A DNA stretch of 64,000 nucleotides from Verrucomicrobiota bacterium (GTDB taxonomy: Bacteria > Verrucomicrobiota > Verrucomicrobiia > CAIQCK01). The notes under the pieces were generated by a model. The model ran no database searches and was not told where the DNA came from. It worked only from the letters and a program-made list of their open reading frames with translations. Made by a program: the position numbers and the translations under genes. The DNA lies in contig JACRQF010000016.1 in assembly GCA_016222825.1 (NCBI GenBank), forward strand, positions 62,001 to 126,000. Direction: 5' to 3'. Numbering within the stretch: the stretch's first letter is position 1; every line of letters begins with the position of its first letter. This document shows positions 36,066 to 47,011 of the stretch, piece after piece.

Positions 36066-36125
36066 CTGGCGTAATGCGTAACGCGTAATGCGTAAGACCG
36101 CAATTACGTATTACGCATTACGCTC
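36066..36125. repeat. Palindromic 7-base-period repeat between rny and ymdB
   Basis: GCGTAATGCGTAA occurs at 36069-36081 and 36083-36095. Its exact reverse complement TTACGCATTACGC is at 36111-36123. The units repeat every seven bases (GCGTAAT/GCGTAAC). The RNA would fold into a hairpin between two co-transcribed genes, so it might set the rny to ymdB message ratio. Related elements lie at 46570 and inside hemW. Confidence 0.8.
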
Positions 36126-36130
36126 TACGT

Positions 36131-37702
36131 TCACTTCGCAAACTCCACCACCCGCATCTCGCGCATGACCGTCACCTTGATCTGGCTGGGATAACGAAGC
36201 TCACGCTCGATCTTGCGGGCGATGTCGCGGGCCAGCAGCGTCGCGGCGGCGTCGTCCACCTTCGCCGGCTGGACGATGACGCGGATTTCGCGGCCGGCCT
36301 GGATGGCGTAACTGCGCTCGACGCCCGGGAAACCGCTGGCCAGCGCCTCCAGTTTGCCGAGCCGCTCCAGATAGACGGCGGCGGACTCGGAGCGCGCGCC
36401 GGGCCGCGAGGCGGAGATGGCGTCGCCCGCGCTGGCGAGGACGCCGTAGATGTTCGGCTCGGTCTCTTCGTGGTGGGAGGCAATCGCGGCGACGACCTCG
36501 GCTGGCTCGTCGTATTTGCGGAGAAACTCCGCGCCGACGATGGCGTGCGAGCCTTCCGTCTCCGCGCTGACGGCCTTGCCGATATCGTGCAGGAGGCCGA
36601 CGCGCTTGGCCAGCGGCACGTCGAGCTTGAGTTCCGCCGCCATCGCCCCAACGAGTTGCGACACTTCAACGCCGTGGTCGAGGACGTTCTGCGCGTAACT
36701 GTGGCGGAATTTCAACCGGCCGAGCAGCTTGACGGTTTCGGGATGGACGTTTTGGACGCCGGCGCGCGCGCAGGCATCCTCGCCGGCCTGGCGCACCGTT
36801 TCCTCCATGTCAGCCGCGGCCTTCTGCACGACTTCTTCGATGCGACCCGGATTGATGCGGCCGTCGGCCACGAGTTGCGTCAAGGCCACGCGCGCGATCT
36901 CGCGCCGGACCGGCTCGTAGCCGGAGAGCACGACGACCTGTGGCGTCTCGTCAATGATCAGCGACACGCCGGTGGCGGCCTCGAACGCGCGGATGTTGCG
37001 GCCGTCACGGCCGATGATGCGGCCTTTCATGTCCTCGCTCGGCAGAGGGACGGTGGTGGTGGTGGTTTCGTTGACGTGGTGCGCCGCACAACGCTGGATG
37101 GCGATGCTGACGATGCGCTTGGCTTCGCGCTCGGCGTCCGCGCGCGCCTGCTGCGAGTTGCGCCGCACCAAGGCCGCCGCGTCGGCCTGCGTCTCCAGTT
37201 CCACGCGATGGAGCAACTGGTGGCGAGCCTCGTCGGGCGAGAGGCCGGAGAGGCGGTGCAACTCGTCGCGCTGTTGCTGGACAAGCGCCTGCGCGTCGGC
37301 CTTCAGCCGGTCGAGTTCGGCCAGGCGCGCGGCAATCTTCAGGTCGGACTCACGCAGTTCCTCCTCGCGACGGATCAATGTCTCCAATTTCTCCTGCAAA
37401 CTGGCCTCGCGGCCGATGAGGCGCTTCTCCTTCTCGTCCAGTTCAGCGCGTTTGATGGTGGTCTGCTTCTCAAAGTCTTCGCGCGCGGCCAGCGCATCAC
37501 TCCCCGCGGCCACCTCGGCGGCGCGGCGGATGGAGGCGGCGTCGCGCTCGGCGTTCTCGATCAAGCTGCGCGCCTCGCGTTGCGCCGCAATCAGCCGCCA
37601 GCGGTTGACGATGCGGTGGCCCCAATAGCCGGCCATCACCCAAAGCACCGCCTGCGTCAGCACCAGCACCTGGTAGGCGTTCTCCAGCAAAAATCGTCTC
37701 AT
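36131..37702 (-). CDS. rny: Ribonuclease Y
   Basis: The 523-residue endoribonuclease starts mRNA decay at the membrane. It has an N-terminal anchor (YQVLVLTQAVLWVMAGYWG), a long coiled coil from about residue 30 to 190, the KH domain GRIIGRDGRNIRAFE and the HD domain with LLHDIGKA and ASHHEETEP. The ATG at 37702 overlaps the stop of the preceding folate gene by 4 bases, so I prefer it to the start 15 bases upstream. Confidence 0.96.
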   Translation of the reverse strand: MRRFLLENAYQVLVLTQAVLWVMAGYWGHRIVNRWRLIAAQREARSLIENAERDAASIRRAAEVAAGSDALAAREDFEKQTTIKRAELDEKEKRLIGREASLQEKLETLIRREEELRESDLKIAARLAELDRLKADAQALVQQQRDELHRLSGLSPDEARHQLLHRVELETQADAAALVRRNSQQARADAEREAKRIVSIAIQRCAAHHVNETTTTTVPLPSEDMKGRIIGRDGRNIRAFEAATGVSLIIDETPQVVVLSGYEPVRREIARVALTQLVADGRINPGRIEEVVQKAAADMEETVRQAGEDACARAGVQNVHPETVKLLGRLKFRHSYAQNVLDHGVEVSQLVGAMAAELKLDVPLAKRVGLLHDIGKAVSAETEGSHAIVGAEFLRKYDEPAEVVAAIASHHEETEPNIYGVLASAGDAISASRPGARSESAAVYLERLGKLEALASGFPGVERSYAIQAGREIRVIVQPAKVDDAAATLLARDIARKIERELRYPSQIKVTVMREMRVVEFAK

Positions 37703-38289
37703 GAATGTTCCCTCCAATAAACTGTGCTTTCGGTGACGACGGCGTCCATCGGCACGTCCTTGGGCGCGTGCGGAACGCTCGGTTGAATCTGGCAGTCGAA
37801 AGCCAGCGCGATCTTGCGTCCGCCAAACTGCTTCAGCATCTCGTCGTAAAAGCCCTTGCCGTAACCCATCCGGTGGCCCTGCGCGTCAAACGCCACGCCC
37901 GGCACAATCGCAACGTCCGCCGGCCGGTCGGGCGTCCTCCGCGTGTGCGGCTCAAGGATGCCGAGTTTGCCTGCCACCGTATCCCGATCGAGGTCGCGGA
38001 TGTGACTCGGCCGATAATGCCGCTGTTCCGTGTGGTAAGCCGGCACGTGAATATGTTTGCCGGCGTCGAGCCAGTTGCGCACAAGCTGGTGCGTCTGGAC
38101 TTCGTTCCCGTGCGACAGATAACAAAAGATGGTTTCAGCCTGTTTGACCGCCGGCAGTTCCAGCAATCGCGCGACGATCAGCCGGCTGCGACGCGAAACC
38201 TCATCCGGCGACAGCGCGCCGCGCAACGCCAGCACCCGCTCGCGCATCGTGCGCTTCTCGGCAGCGATGTTGGACGATGCGGCGGTCAT
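37699..38289 (-). CDS. 5-formyltetrahydrofolate cyclo-ligase
   Basis: This 196-residue enzyme turns 5-formyl-THF into 5,10-methenyl-THF with ATP, rescuing stored or inhibitory folate. It has the family signature MGYGKGFYDEML, the phosphate-binding VPGVAFDAQGHR and SRRSRLIVARLL near the start. It overlaps rarA by 4 bases upstream and rny by 4 bases downstream, so translation is likely coupled. Confidence 0.95.
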   Translation of the reverse strand: MTAASSNIAAEKRTMRERVLALRGALSPDEVSRRSRLIVARLLELPAVKQAETIFCYLSHGNEVQTHQLVRNWLDAGKHIHVPAYHTEQRHYRPSHIRDLDRDTVAGKLGILEPHTRRTPDRPADVAIVPGVAFDAQGHRMGYGKGFYDEMLKQFGGRKIALAFDCQIQPSVPHAPKDVPMDAVVTESTVYWREHS

Positions 38290-39671
38290 GCGCGTTTCCC
38301 CGCCTGAAGCTTCGCGCGCCAGTCGGCGAGCCGCCGTTGCACCTCGCGCTCGAAGCCGCGATCCGTCGGCTTGTAATAGCTGCGGGCCTCCGTCAGGTGC
38401 TTCTGCGGCGCAATGCCGCCTTCGTGGTCGTGGGCGTATTGGTAGCCGACGCCGTGGCCGAGCCGCTCGGCACCTTTGTAGTGAGTGTCCTTCAGATGAT
38501 CCGGCACCTCCAGCGTGCGGCCTTTCTCCACGTCGGCCATCGCGGTCCAGATGCCCATCGCGCTGGCGTTGCTCTTCGGCGCGGTGGCGATGTAGATCGC
38601 CGCCTGCGCCAGCGGCAACTGCGCCTCCGGCATCCCGACAAACTCCACCGCCTGTTGCGCCGCGCTCGCAATGACCAGCGCCTGCGGGTCCGCCATGCCG
38701 ACATCCTCCGCGGAGCAGATGACGATGCGCCGCGCGAGAAAGCGGATGTCCTCGCCAGCAACGAGCATCTTCGCCAGCCAGTAAAGCGCCGCGTCCGGGT
38801 CACTGCCGCGCATGGACTTGATGAATGCGCTGATGGTGTCGTAGTGCGCGTCCTCGTCGCCGTCATAGACAACGGCCTTCTTTTGAATGCTCTCTTCGGC
38901 AACGGCCTTCGTAAAGTGAATCACGCCGGCCTCGTCCGGCTGCGTGGTGAGCACGCCGATCTCCAGCGAGTTGAGCGCCTTGCGGGCGTCGCCGTCGCTC
39001 GCGGTCGCCAGATGCTCCCGCGCGTCGGCGTCCATCTGCACGCGATGCTTGCCGAGGCCGCGCTCGGTGTCAGCAAGCGCGCGCCGCAACAGCGACTGGA
39101 TGTCCGCGCCGGTCAGCGGTTTCAGTTCGAACATCTGCGAGCGCGAGACGAGCGGCGCATTGACGTAGAAGAGCGGGTTGTGCGTCGTCGCGCCGATGAG
39201 GCGGACGGTGCCGTTCTCCACGTCGGGCAAGAGCACGTCCTGCTGCGCCTTGTTAAAGCGGTGGATTTCGTCAATGAAGAGGATCGTCTTCTGCCCGGTG
39301 TTGGCGAGACGGTTGCCGGCTGTGGCCACGACACGGCGAATGTCGGCGACGTTGCTCTCGACACCGCTGAGCCGCTCGAAACGCGACTGCGTGGCGTTGG
39401 CGATGATCTGCGCCAGCGAAGTCTTGCCGGTGCCCGGCGGCCCCCAGAGCAGGATGGAGGCGATGCGGTCGGCCTGGATGGCGCGACGGAGAAGTTTGCC
39501 GGGACCGAGGACGTGACTCTGGCCGGCGTATTCCTCCAACGTGCGGGGCCGCATCCGGGTTGCCAGCGGTTCGGGACGAGCCGGAGCGGGCCGTTCTTCG
39601 ACGGATTCGCGCGGGGCGGTCCGGCCGCTCGCGCGGTCGGGGCCGCCTTGTTGGAATAGATCCTGGCTCAT
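38286..39671 (-). CDS. rarA: Replication-associated recombination protein RarA (AAA ATPase)
   Basis: The 461-residue AAA+ protein (MgsA/Mgs1 family) acts at stalled forks. Walker A is GPPGTGKTSLA, Walker B ILFIDEIHRFNKAQQD, sensor 1 GATTHNP and the C-terminal tetramerisation region holds YWLAKMLVAGEDIRF and AEDVGMADPQ. The RMRPRTLEEYAGQ start region is typical. A Pro/Arg-rich N-terminal extension of about 40 residues precedes it. It leads the rarA-folate-rny-ymdB run. Confidence 0.96.
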   Translation of the reverse strand: MSQDLFQQGGPDRASGRTAPRESVEERPAPARPEPLATRMRPRTLEEYAGQSHVLGPGKLLRRAIQADRIASILLWGPPGTGKTSLAQIIANATQSRFERLSGVESNVADIRRVVATAGNRLANTGQKTILFIDEIHRFNKAQQDVLLPDVENGTVRLIGATTHNPLFYVNAPLVSRSQMFELKPLTGADIQSLLRRALADTERGLGKHRVQMDADAREHLATASDGDARKALNSLEIGVLTTQPDEAGVIHFTKAVAEESIQKKAVVYDGDEDAHYDTISAFIKSMRGSDPDAALYWLAKMLVAGEDIRFLARRIVICSAEDVGMADPQALVIASAAQQAVEFVGMPEAQLPLAQAAIYIATAPKSNASAMGIWTAMADVEKGRTLEVPDHLKDTHYKGAERLGHGVGYQYAHDHEGGIAPQKHLTEARSYYKPTDRGFEREVQRRLADWRAKLQAGKRA

Positions 39672-40082
39672 CGCGTCTCGGTTCTGTTGCGACGAGGCCG
39701 GCTGTGGGACAAAAGAAATACCCCACCAGAGCCGTGTGAACGTATTCTCCAGACCCCGTAATTAAACGGAGCGCCTACCCGACGGCTTGCCGGCTTCCTG
39801 TGAAGGCATGTCGTCCACCGCCGGAGATCGGCCCTTCAGATGAAGGTTATCGGGTCAGAGATTCACCGTTGCATCACGCGAACGGCAGGGTATTTCAAAA
39901 CTGTTTCGGAACCACGCCCGCAGGCGCGCTCCTTTGAACCCGCTCTAGCGTTTCAAGGAACAAACCACTGTTCGACAACCAACTCGGTGCTTTGCTGCTC
40001 ATTTTAACCGCCGGCGTCACCGTCGGCGTTTGGTTCTTTCAGTTTTAACCCTGCCGCCTGCGCGGCACGGAACAACATTCAC
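39672..40082. other. 411-base gene-free stretch between pheT and rarA
   Basis: I see no gene or tRNA. Two small hairpins are present: CCTTCA-GA-TGAAGG at 39833-39846 and GCCGC-CTGC-GCGGC at 40053-40066. The second lies 17 bases after the pheT stop and could end that transcript, though no T-run follows. A 26-codon hydrophobic frame ending near 40048 lacks a normal start codon. Confidence 0.5.
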
Positions 40083-42482
40083 TCACTCTGCGCGGACCTC
40101 GCACTGCAATTCAGTTTTCAATCTCGCTACGATCTCGTCGTGCGTCTTGTTGACCTCGGTGTCGGTCAGCGTCCGATCCGGCGCCCGATAGGTCAACGAA
40201 TACGCCATAGACTTCTTCCCGCTTGGGATCGTCTTGCCGCTGAATATATCAAACAACCGGATGCTTTCCACCAGATTCTTCCGGCTGCGAGAGAAAATTG
40301 CCATCACCTGCTCGTGTGTCACCGCTGCATCCACCACCAGCGCGACGTCGCGTTGCACCGACGGGTGTTGCGGCAGCGGCCGATAAGCCTTCGTCCAGCG
40401 CGCCACCGCCAGCACTTCGTCCAGATCAAGCTCCGCCAGAGCCACCGCGTCGCGCAGGTCGAACTCCTTTCCGAGTTTCTCCTGCAACACACCGATCTCG
40501 CCGAGCATCTTGCCGCCGGCTTTCACCAACACCGATTGCGCGAAGACGCCAGCCGGCGTCTGCTGCGGCGCAAACTCCACCGCAGCCACCTTCAACTGCA
40601 CCAGCAGTGCCTCGACTGCGCCTTTCAAATCGTAGTAATCCGCCTTCGCAACAAGCGCATCGGCTTCCCATGCGTTCGACGAGCGCCGGCCCGTCGCGGC
40701 GAGCGCGAGCGAACGCCGTTCCTGCGGCTTGCCATCGCGCGCGGCAAACGTGCGGCCGATCTCGAACAGGCGCACATCGAGCGTCTGGCGAGCGACGTTG
40801 GTGCGGAGGTTTCCCAGCAGGCCGGGCAGCAGGCTCGGTCGCAAGATCGAGAGGTCTTCGTTCAACGGATTCTGCAGTTTCACCAGCGCGAGTTCCGCCG
40901 GCAACGGCGTGAGCGCGGCGGTCAGCGGTGAGGTTGGCGTCTGATTAACCGCTTCCTCGTAGCCCACGCCGTTGAGAATCTGCCGAACGAGGCGCAACCG
41001 GTCGTAGCCAATGTCGAACCGTGACGTCGCCGGCTCGGCGCGCGAGGCGACGGAAGGGATCTTGTCGAGACCATGAATGCGGCCAACTTCCTCGATCAAG
41101 TCCACCTCGCGCTGCAAGTCCACGCGGAACGTCGGCACCGCGACTTCGATCCGCTCCGCGCTCTCGCTCACGATGGCGAGGCCGAGGTTGGTCAGCGCAC
41201 GCTTCACGGCGTCGGCGGGCACCTCCGTGCCGATCAACTGGTTCACGCGACTGAAACGGCACGCGATGCGGCGCAACTCAACCGGCTTGGCGAGCGTGTC
41301 AATCACGCCGCGCGCGACCTTGCCGCCGGCGAGTTGTTGGATGAGCGCGATGGCCCGGCGGCTGGCCCAGTCACACACGCCGACATCGGCGCCGCGCTCA
41401 AAGCGATACGACGACTCGCTGCTGAGTCCCGTGCGCTTGGAAGTCTTGCGGACGTTCGTTGGCAGGAAATACGCGCTCTCCAACAGCACGTCCACGGTGC
41501 CATCGTTGATCTCGCCCTGCCGGCCGCCCATGATGCCGGCGAGCGCAACACCCTTCTGCGCGTCGGCGATGACCAGCATCTGCCCATCGAGCGCGCGGTC
41601 CTTGTCGTCGAGTGTCATCAGATGTTCGCCCGACCGCGCGCAGCGCACGACAATCTCGTGGCCCGCCACGAGGCTGTAATCAAACGCGTGCAACGGATGG
41701 CCGCTCTCCAGCAGCACGAAGTTCGTCACGTCCACGACGTTGTTGATCGAACGGATGCCGAGCTTCTCCAGCAACGTCTTTAACCACGCCGGGCTGGGGC
41801 CGATCTTCACGCCGCGCACCACACGCGCCGTGTAACGCGGGCAGAGGTCGGGCGCTTCCACGCGGACTTTCGCCAGTGTCTCCACCGGCTCGCCGTCTTC
41901 GGTGAAGTTCACGTCGGGCAACTTGATGGGATTGCCCGTTAGCGCGGAGACCTCGCGGGCGATGCCAATGATGCTGAGCAGGTCGGGGCGGTTCGGCGTG
42001 ATCTCCAGGTCATACACCGTGTCGCCGCCGCCGAGCACCTCGCCAATCGGCGCGCCGAGCCGCGTGGCCGGATCGAGGATGAGCAGCCCCTCGGCGTCCT
42101 CGGCGATGCCGAGTTCCTTCTCCGAGCACATCATGCCCTGGCTCTCGACGCCGCGGAGCTTGCCAACCTTGATCTTGAAATCGCCCGGCAGCACCGCGCC
42201 CGGCAACGCCAGCGGCACCTTGTCGCCAACCTTGTAGTTCTTCGCGCCGCAGACGATCTGCCGCTCCGTCGCGCCGTCGGTGACGCGGCAGACGCTGAGC
42301 CGGTCGGCGTTCGGGTGCTTGTCGCTGCTGAGAATCTGGGCGACGACGATGTTGTTGTAGCTCGCGCCGATTTGCTCGATGTCCTCGACCTCGATGCCGC
42401 ACATCGTCAGCCGGTCGGCCAGTTGTTGTGGCGACCAGTCGAACTCCACGTATTGCTTCAGCCAGTTGTATGAAATCTTCAT
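40083..42482 (-). CDS. pheT: Phenylalanyl-tRNA synthetase beta subunit
   Basis: The 799-residue beta chain pairs with PheS to charge tRNA-Phe. It begins MKISYNWLKQYVEF, has the tRNA-binding OB fold (residues about 40-150), the B3/B4 editing region, B5 and the C-terminal anticodon-binding ferredoxin fold (RPLPQHPSVQRDVALVVD). The length is normal. I used ATG 42482 rather than the GTG one codon earlier. pheS is not next to it upstream, which is unusual because the two are often adjacent. Confidence 0.97.
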   Translation of the reverse strand: MKISYNWLKQYVEFDWSPQQLADRLTMCGIEVEDIEQIGASYNNIVVAQILSSDKHPNADRLSVCRVTDGATERQIVCGAKNYKVGDKVPLALPGAVLPGDFKIKVGKLRGVESQGMMCSEKELGIAEDAEGLLILDPATRLGAPIGEVLGGGDTVYDLEITPNRPDLLSIIGIAREVSALTGNPIKLPDVNFTEDGEPVETLAKVRVEAPDLCPRYTARVVRGVKIGPSPAWLKTLLEKLGIRSINNVVDVTNFVLLESGHPLHAFDYSLVAGHEIVVRCARSGEHLMTLDDKDRALDGQMLVIADAQKGVALAGIMGGRQGEINDGTVDVLLESAYFLPTNVRKTSKRTGLSSESSYRFERGADVGVCDWASRRAIALIQQLAGGKVARGVIDTLAKPVELRRIACRFSRVNQLIGTEVPADAVKRALTNLGLAIVSESAERIEVAVPTFRVDLQREVDLIEEVGRIHGLDKIPSVASRAEPATSRFDIGYDRLRLVRQILNGVGYEEAVNQTPTSPLTAALTPLPAELALVKLQNPLNEDLSILRPSLLPGLLGNLRTNVARQTLDVRLFEIGRTFAARDGKPQERRSLALAATGRRSSNAWEADALVAKADYYDLKGAVEALLVQLKVAAVEFAPQQTPAGVFAQSVLVKAGGKMLGEIGVLQEKLGKEFDLRDAVALAELDLDEVLAVARWTKAYRPLPQHPSVQRDVALVVDAAVTHEQVMAIFSRSRKNLVESIRLFDIFSGKTIPSGKKSMAYSLTYRAPDRTLTDTEVNKTHDEIVARLKTELQCEVRAE

Positions 42483-42661
42483 CACTTTCGTCCGTCAATG
42501 CAGCCACGACCTTAACGACGACGCGCAAAGCCCGCAAGCGCGGTTTTGGGCCTCCCCACCTCTTCCCACCAACAGTCCTTCTGTCCTGACCCCCACGGGA
42601 ACCCGAAACGGGGCTGGCGAGCCTTAAATGGTTCCCATTTCAGCAAAACGGGAAAAACGGC

Positions 42662-42690
42662 TTGACCGGCTATGGGCGCGCCGGTAGTCT
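42662..42690 (+). promoter_or_regulatory. Sigma-70-like promoter for the nusA operon
   Basis: TTGACC (42662-42667) and TAGTCT (42685-42690) are 17 bases apart. They would start transcription near 42697 and give a leader of about 90 bases that includes the strong hairpin at 42721-42746. The -35 box equals that before tig. Confidence 0.6.
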
Positions 42691-42720
42691 GCCCATGTTC
42701 GGAACTCGTGGTCGGCGACA

Positions 42721-42746
42721 AAGAGTGGGCGTGTTCCCACTCTTTT
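42721..42746 (+). promoter_or_regulatory. Hairpin leader before nusA (terminator- or attenuator-like)
   Basis: AAAGAGTGGG (42721-42730) pairs perfectly with CCCACTCTTT (42737-42746) around the six-base loop CGTGTT. The right arm runs into TTTTGTGT, so it resembles an intrinsic terminator placed between promoter and gene. A hairpin of this GTGGG/CCCAC type is often seen before rimP-nusA operons in other bacteria (recall, not searched). It could attenuate the operon or be read through under NusA control. Confidence 0.7.
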
Positions 42747-42785
42747 GTGTCTAGACCTGCGGCGTCCGAACGTGAACATTCCGTT

Positions 42786-44060
42786 ATGAACGGCGACTTA
42801 CTAGCAGCGCTCGATTATTTCGAGCGGGAAAAAGGCATAGACTCGAAGACCTTGATTGAGGCCATCGAGAGTGCCGTGCTGTCGGCCGCCCAAAAGAGCA
42901 TTGGGCCGGCCCGCGGCCTGCGCGTGGTGATTGACCGCAAGACAGGCGCGCTGCGGACCCTGGCGACGTTGCAGGTGGTGGAGCAAGTGAACCTGCCGCA
43001 TGACGAGATCGCGCTGAGCCGCGCGGTGATGGTAAAGCGCGATGTGAAGCTGGGTGACGAGCTGGAGGTGGAGGTGACGCCCGCGGGTTTCGGCCGCATC
43101 GCCGCGCAGACGGCCAAGCAGGCGATGATGCAGCGCATTCGCGCCTACGAGAAGGAACGGATTCACGACGAGTTTAAGGACCGGGTTGGCGACATCCTGA
43201 GTGGCACGGTCCGGCGGTTCGAGCGCAGCGACGTGGTGGTGGACGTGGGTAAAGCGGAGGCGTTGATGCCGCAGAAGGAGCGCGTCCCAACCGAGGAATA
43301 CATGGCCGGCGACCGCGTTCGCGCGCTGTTGCTGAACATTGAGACGACGCCGCACGGCCCGGAGTTGATCCTGAGCCGCTCGCATCCCGATTTTGTCAAA
43401 CGCCTGCTGGAGCTGGAAGTCAACGAGATCAAGGTCGGCACGGTGAAGATTCAAGCCATCGCGCGCGAGGCGGGTTTTCGCACGAAGCTGGCGGTCGTTT
43501 CCACAAACGAAAAAGTGGAGCCGGTCGGCGCTTGTGTCGGCATGAAAGGCGTGCGGATCAAGAACATCGTCCGCGAGCTGAACAACGAGAAGATAGACAT
43601 CATCCGCTGGGACAAGGATCCAAAGACGTTCGTGGCGGCGGCGCTCTCGCCGGCCAAGTTGCGCAGCATGGAGGTGGACGAAGCCAGCCACGCCGTGAGA
43701 GTGCTGGTGGACGAAGACCAGCTTTCGCTGACCATCGGCAAACGCGGGCAGAACGTGCGCCTGGCCAGCAAGCTCACCGGCTGGAAGATCGAGATCCAGA
43801 AGATCGAGACGGTCCAGGAGACTTTCGAGAACAAGGTGAAAGTGGCCGTGGACGCGCTGGCGAAGGTGCCGGGCATCGGGCCGGAGAACGCCAACAAGCT
43901 GGTGCATAGCGGCATGTTGAGCCTGGCGGACGTGCTCGTGGCGGACCTCGCGGACCTTGCCGAGATGTTTGACGGCGACGAGAACAAGGCAAAAGCCATT
44001 CACGAAGCGGCTGCGGCCGCGCAAGAGAAAGCGGCACCAATGCCGCCCGCCGAAACATGA
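42786..44060 (+). CDS. nusA: Transcription termination/antitermination factor NusA
   Basis: The 424-residue protein controls pausing, termination and antitermination by RNA polymerase. It has the polymerase-binding N-terminal domain (LIEAIESAVLSAAQKS), an S1 domain (GTVRRFERSDVVVDVG), KH1 and KH2 (GACVGMKGVRIKNIVREL, TIGKRGQNVRLASKLTGW) and one C-terminal acidic repeat (about residues 360-410). It leads the infB-rbfA-truB run. ATG 42786 matches the family's N-terminus. Confidence 0.97.
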   Translation: MNGDLLAALDYFEREKGIDSKTLIEAIESAVLSAAQKSIGPARGLRVVIDRKTGALRTLATLQVVEQVNLPHDEIALSRAVMVKRDVKLGDELEVEVTPAGFGRIAAQTAKQAMMQRIRAYEKERIHDEFKDRVGDILSGTVRRFERSDVVVDVGKAEALMPQKERVPTEEYMAGDRVRALLLNIETTPHGPELILSRSHPDFVKRLLELEVNEIKVGTVKIQAIAREAGFRTKLAVVSTNEKVEPVGACVGMKGVRIKNIVRELNNEKIDIIRWDKDPKTFVAAALSPAKLRSMEVDEASHAVRVLVDEDQLSLTIGKRGQNVRLASKLTGWKIEIQKIETVQETFENKVKVAVDALAKVPGIGPENANKLVHSGMLSLADVLVADLADLAEMFDGDENKAKAIHEAAAAAQEKAAPMPPAET

Positions 44061-44123
44061 AGTCCCGGCGGATGCAGACGGCGTGGCCCTGCAGGCCAGG
44101 GCGCGGTTTAGAAGAGAATTTTT

Positions 44124-46565
<2,442 letters not shown>

Positions 46566-46650
46566 TGCGGGATTCGTAACCCGTAATTCGTGATTCGGAA
46601 TCCGTCTCACGAAATACGAAATACGAATTACGAATTACGAATTACCAACC
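46566..46650. repeat. 7-base-period palindromic repeat between infB and rbfA
   Basis: CGTAATTCGT (46582-46591) has its reverse complement ACGAATTACG at 46623-46632 and again at 46630-46639. The 7-base unit (ATTACGA) recurs along the right side. The transcript could fold here between two co-transcribed genes. It resembles the elements at 36066 and inside hemW. Confidence 0.8.
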
Positions 46651-47010
46651 ATGTCCACCCACCGCATGCAGCGAGTTTCCGAGCTGGTCAAGCAAGAGGT
46701 CAGCGAGATCATCCGCCGCGACATCGCCAGCGAAAGCGTCGGCATGATCACCGTCACCGCCTGCGAGGTCGCCAGCGACCTCAAGACCGCGCGCGTTTAC
46801 ATCAGCGTGATCGGCGACGCCGGCAAACAGGCCGCGGCGCTGGCACTGCTGGAACGCCACCGCGGCCACATCCAGCGCACCCTCGGCAAGGCCATCGTGT
46901 TGAAATACATCCCCCACCTTGCCTTCCACATCGACGAAACCGCCGAGCGCGCCGGCCGCATCGAGAAAATCCTGAGCGAAATCGAACACGAGAAGCCCGC
47001 GAGCGAGTGA
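46651..47010 (+). CDS. rbfA: 30S ribosome-binding factor RbfA
   Basis: The 119-residue KH-fold protein helps mature the 16S rRNA 5' end during 30S assembly. MQRVSELVKQEVSEII at the start, the VTACEVASDLKTARVYIS strand region and LKYIPHLAFHIDET near the end are family marks. The nrnA-like gene begins one base after the stop, so the two are translationally close. Confidence 0.96.
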   Translation: MSTHRMQRVSELVKQEVSEIIRRDIASESVGMITVTACEVASDLKTARVYISVIGDAGKQAAALALLERHRGHIQRTLGKAIVLKYIPHLAFHIDETAERAGRIEKILSEIEHEKPASE

Positions 47011-47011
47011 G

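Larger units (their letters stand above)
42483..42785. other. 303-base divergent region between pheT and nusA
   Basis: It holds the nusA promoter and hairpin leader described separately. I see no gene. rimP, which usually sits just before nusA, is absent. Confidence 0.7.

Noticed and set aside
39968..40048. 26-codon hydrophobic frame ending in VWFFQF
   Set aside because: It has no ATG, GTG or TTG at a suitable place and no ribosome site, so I do not call it a small protein.
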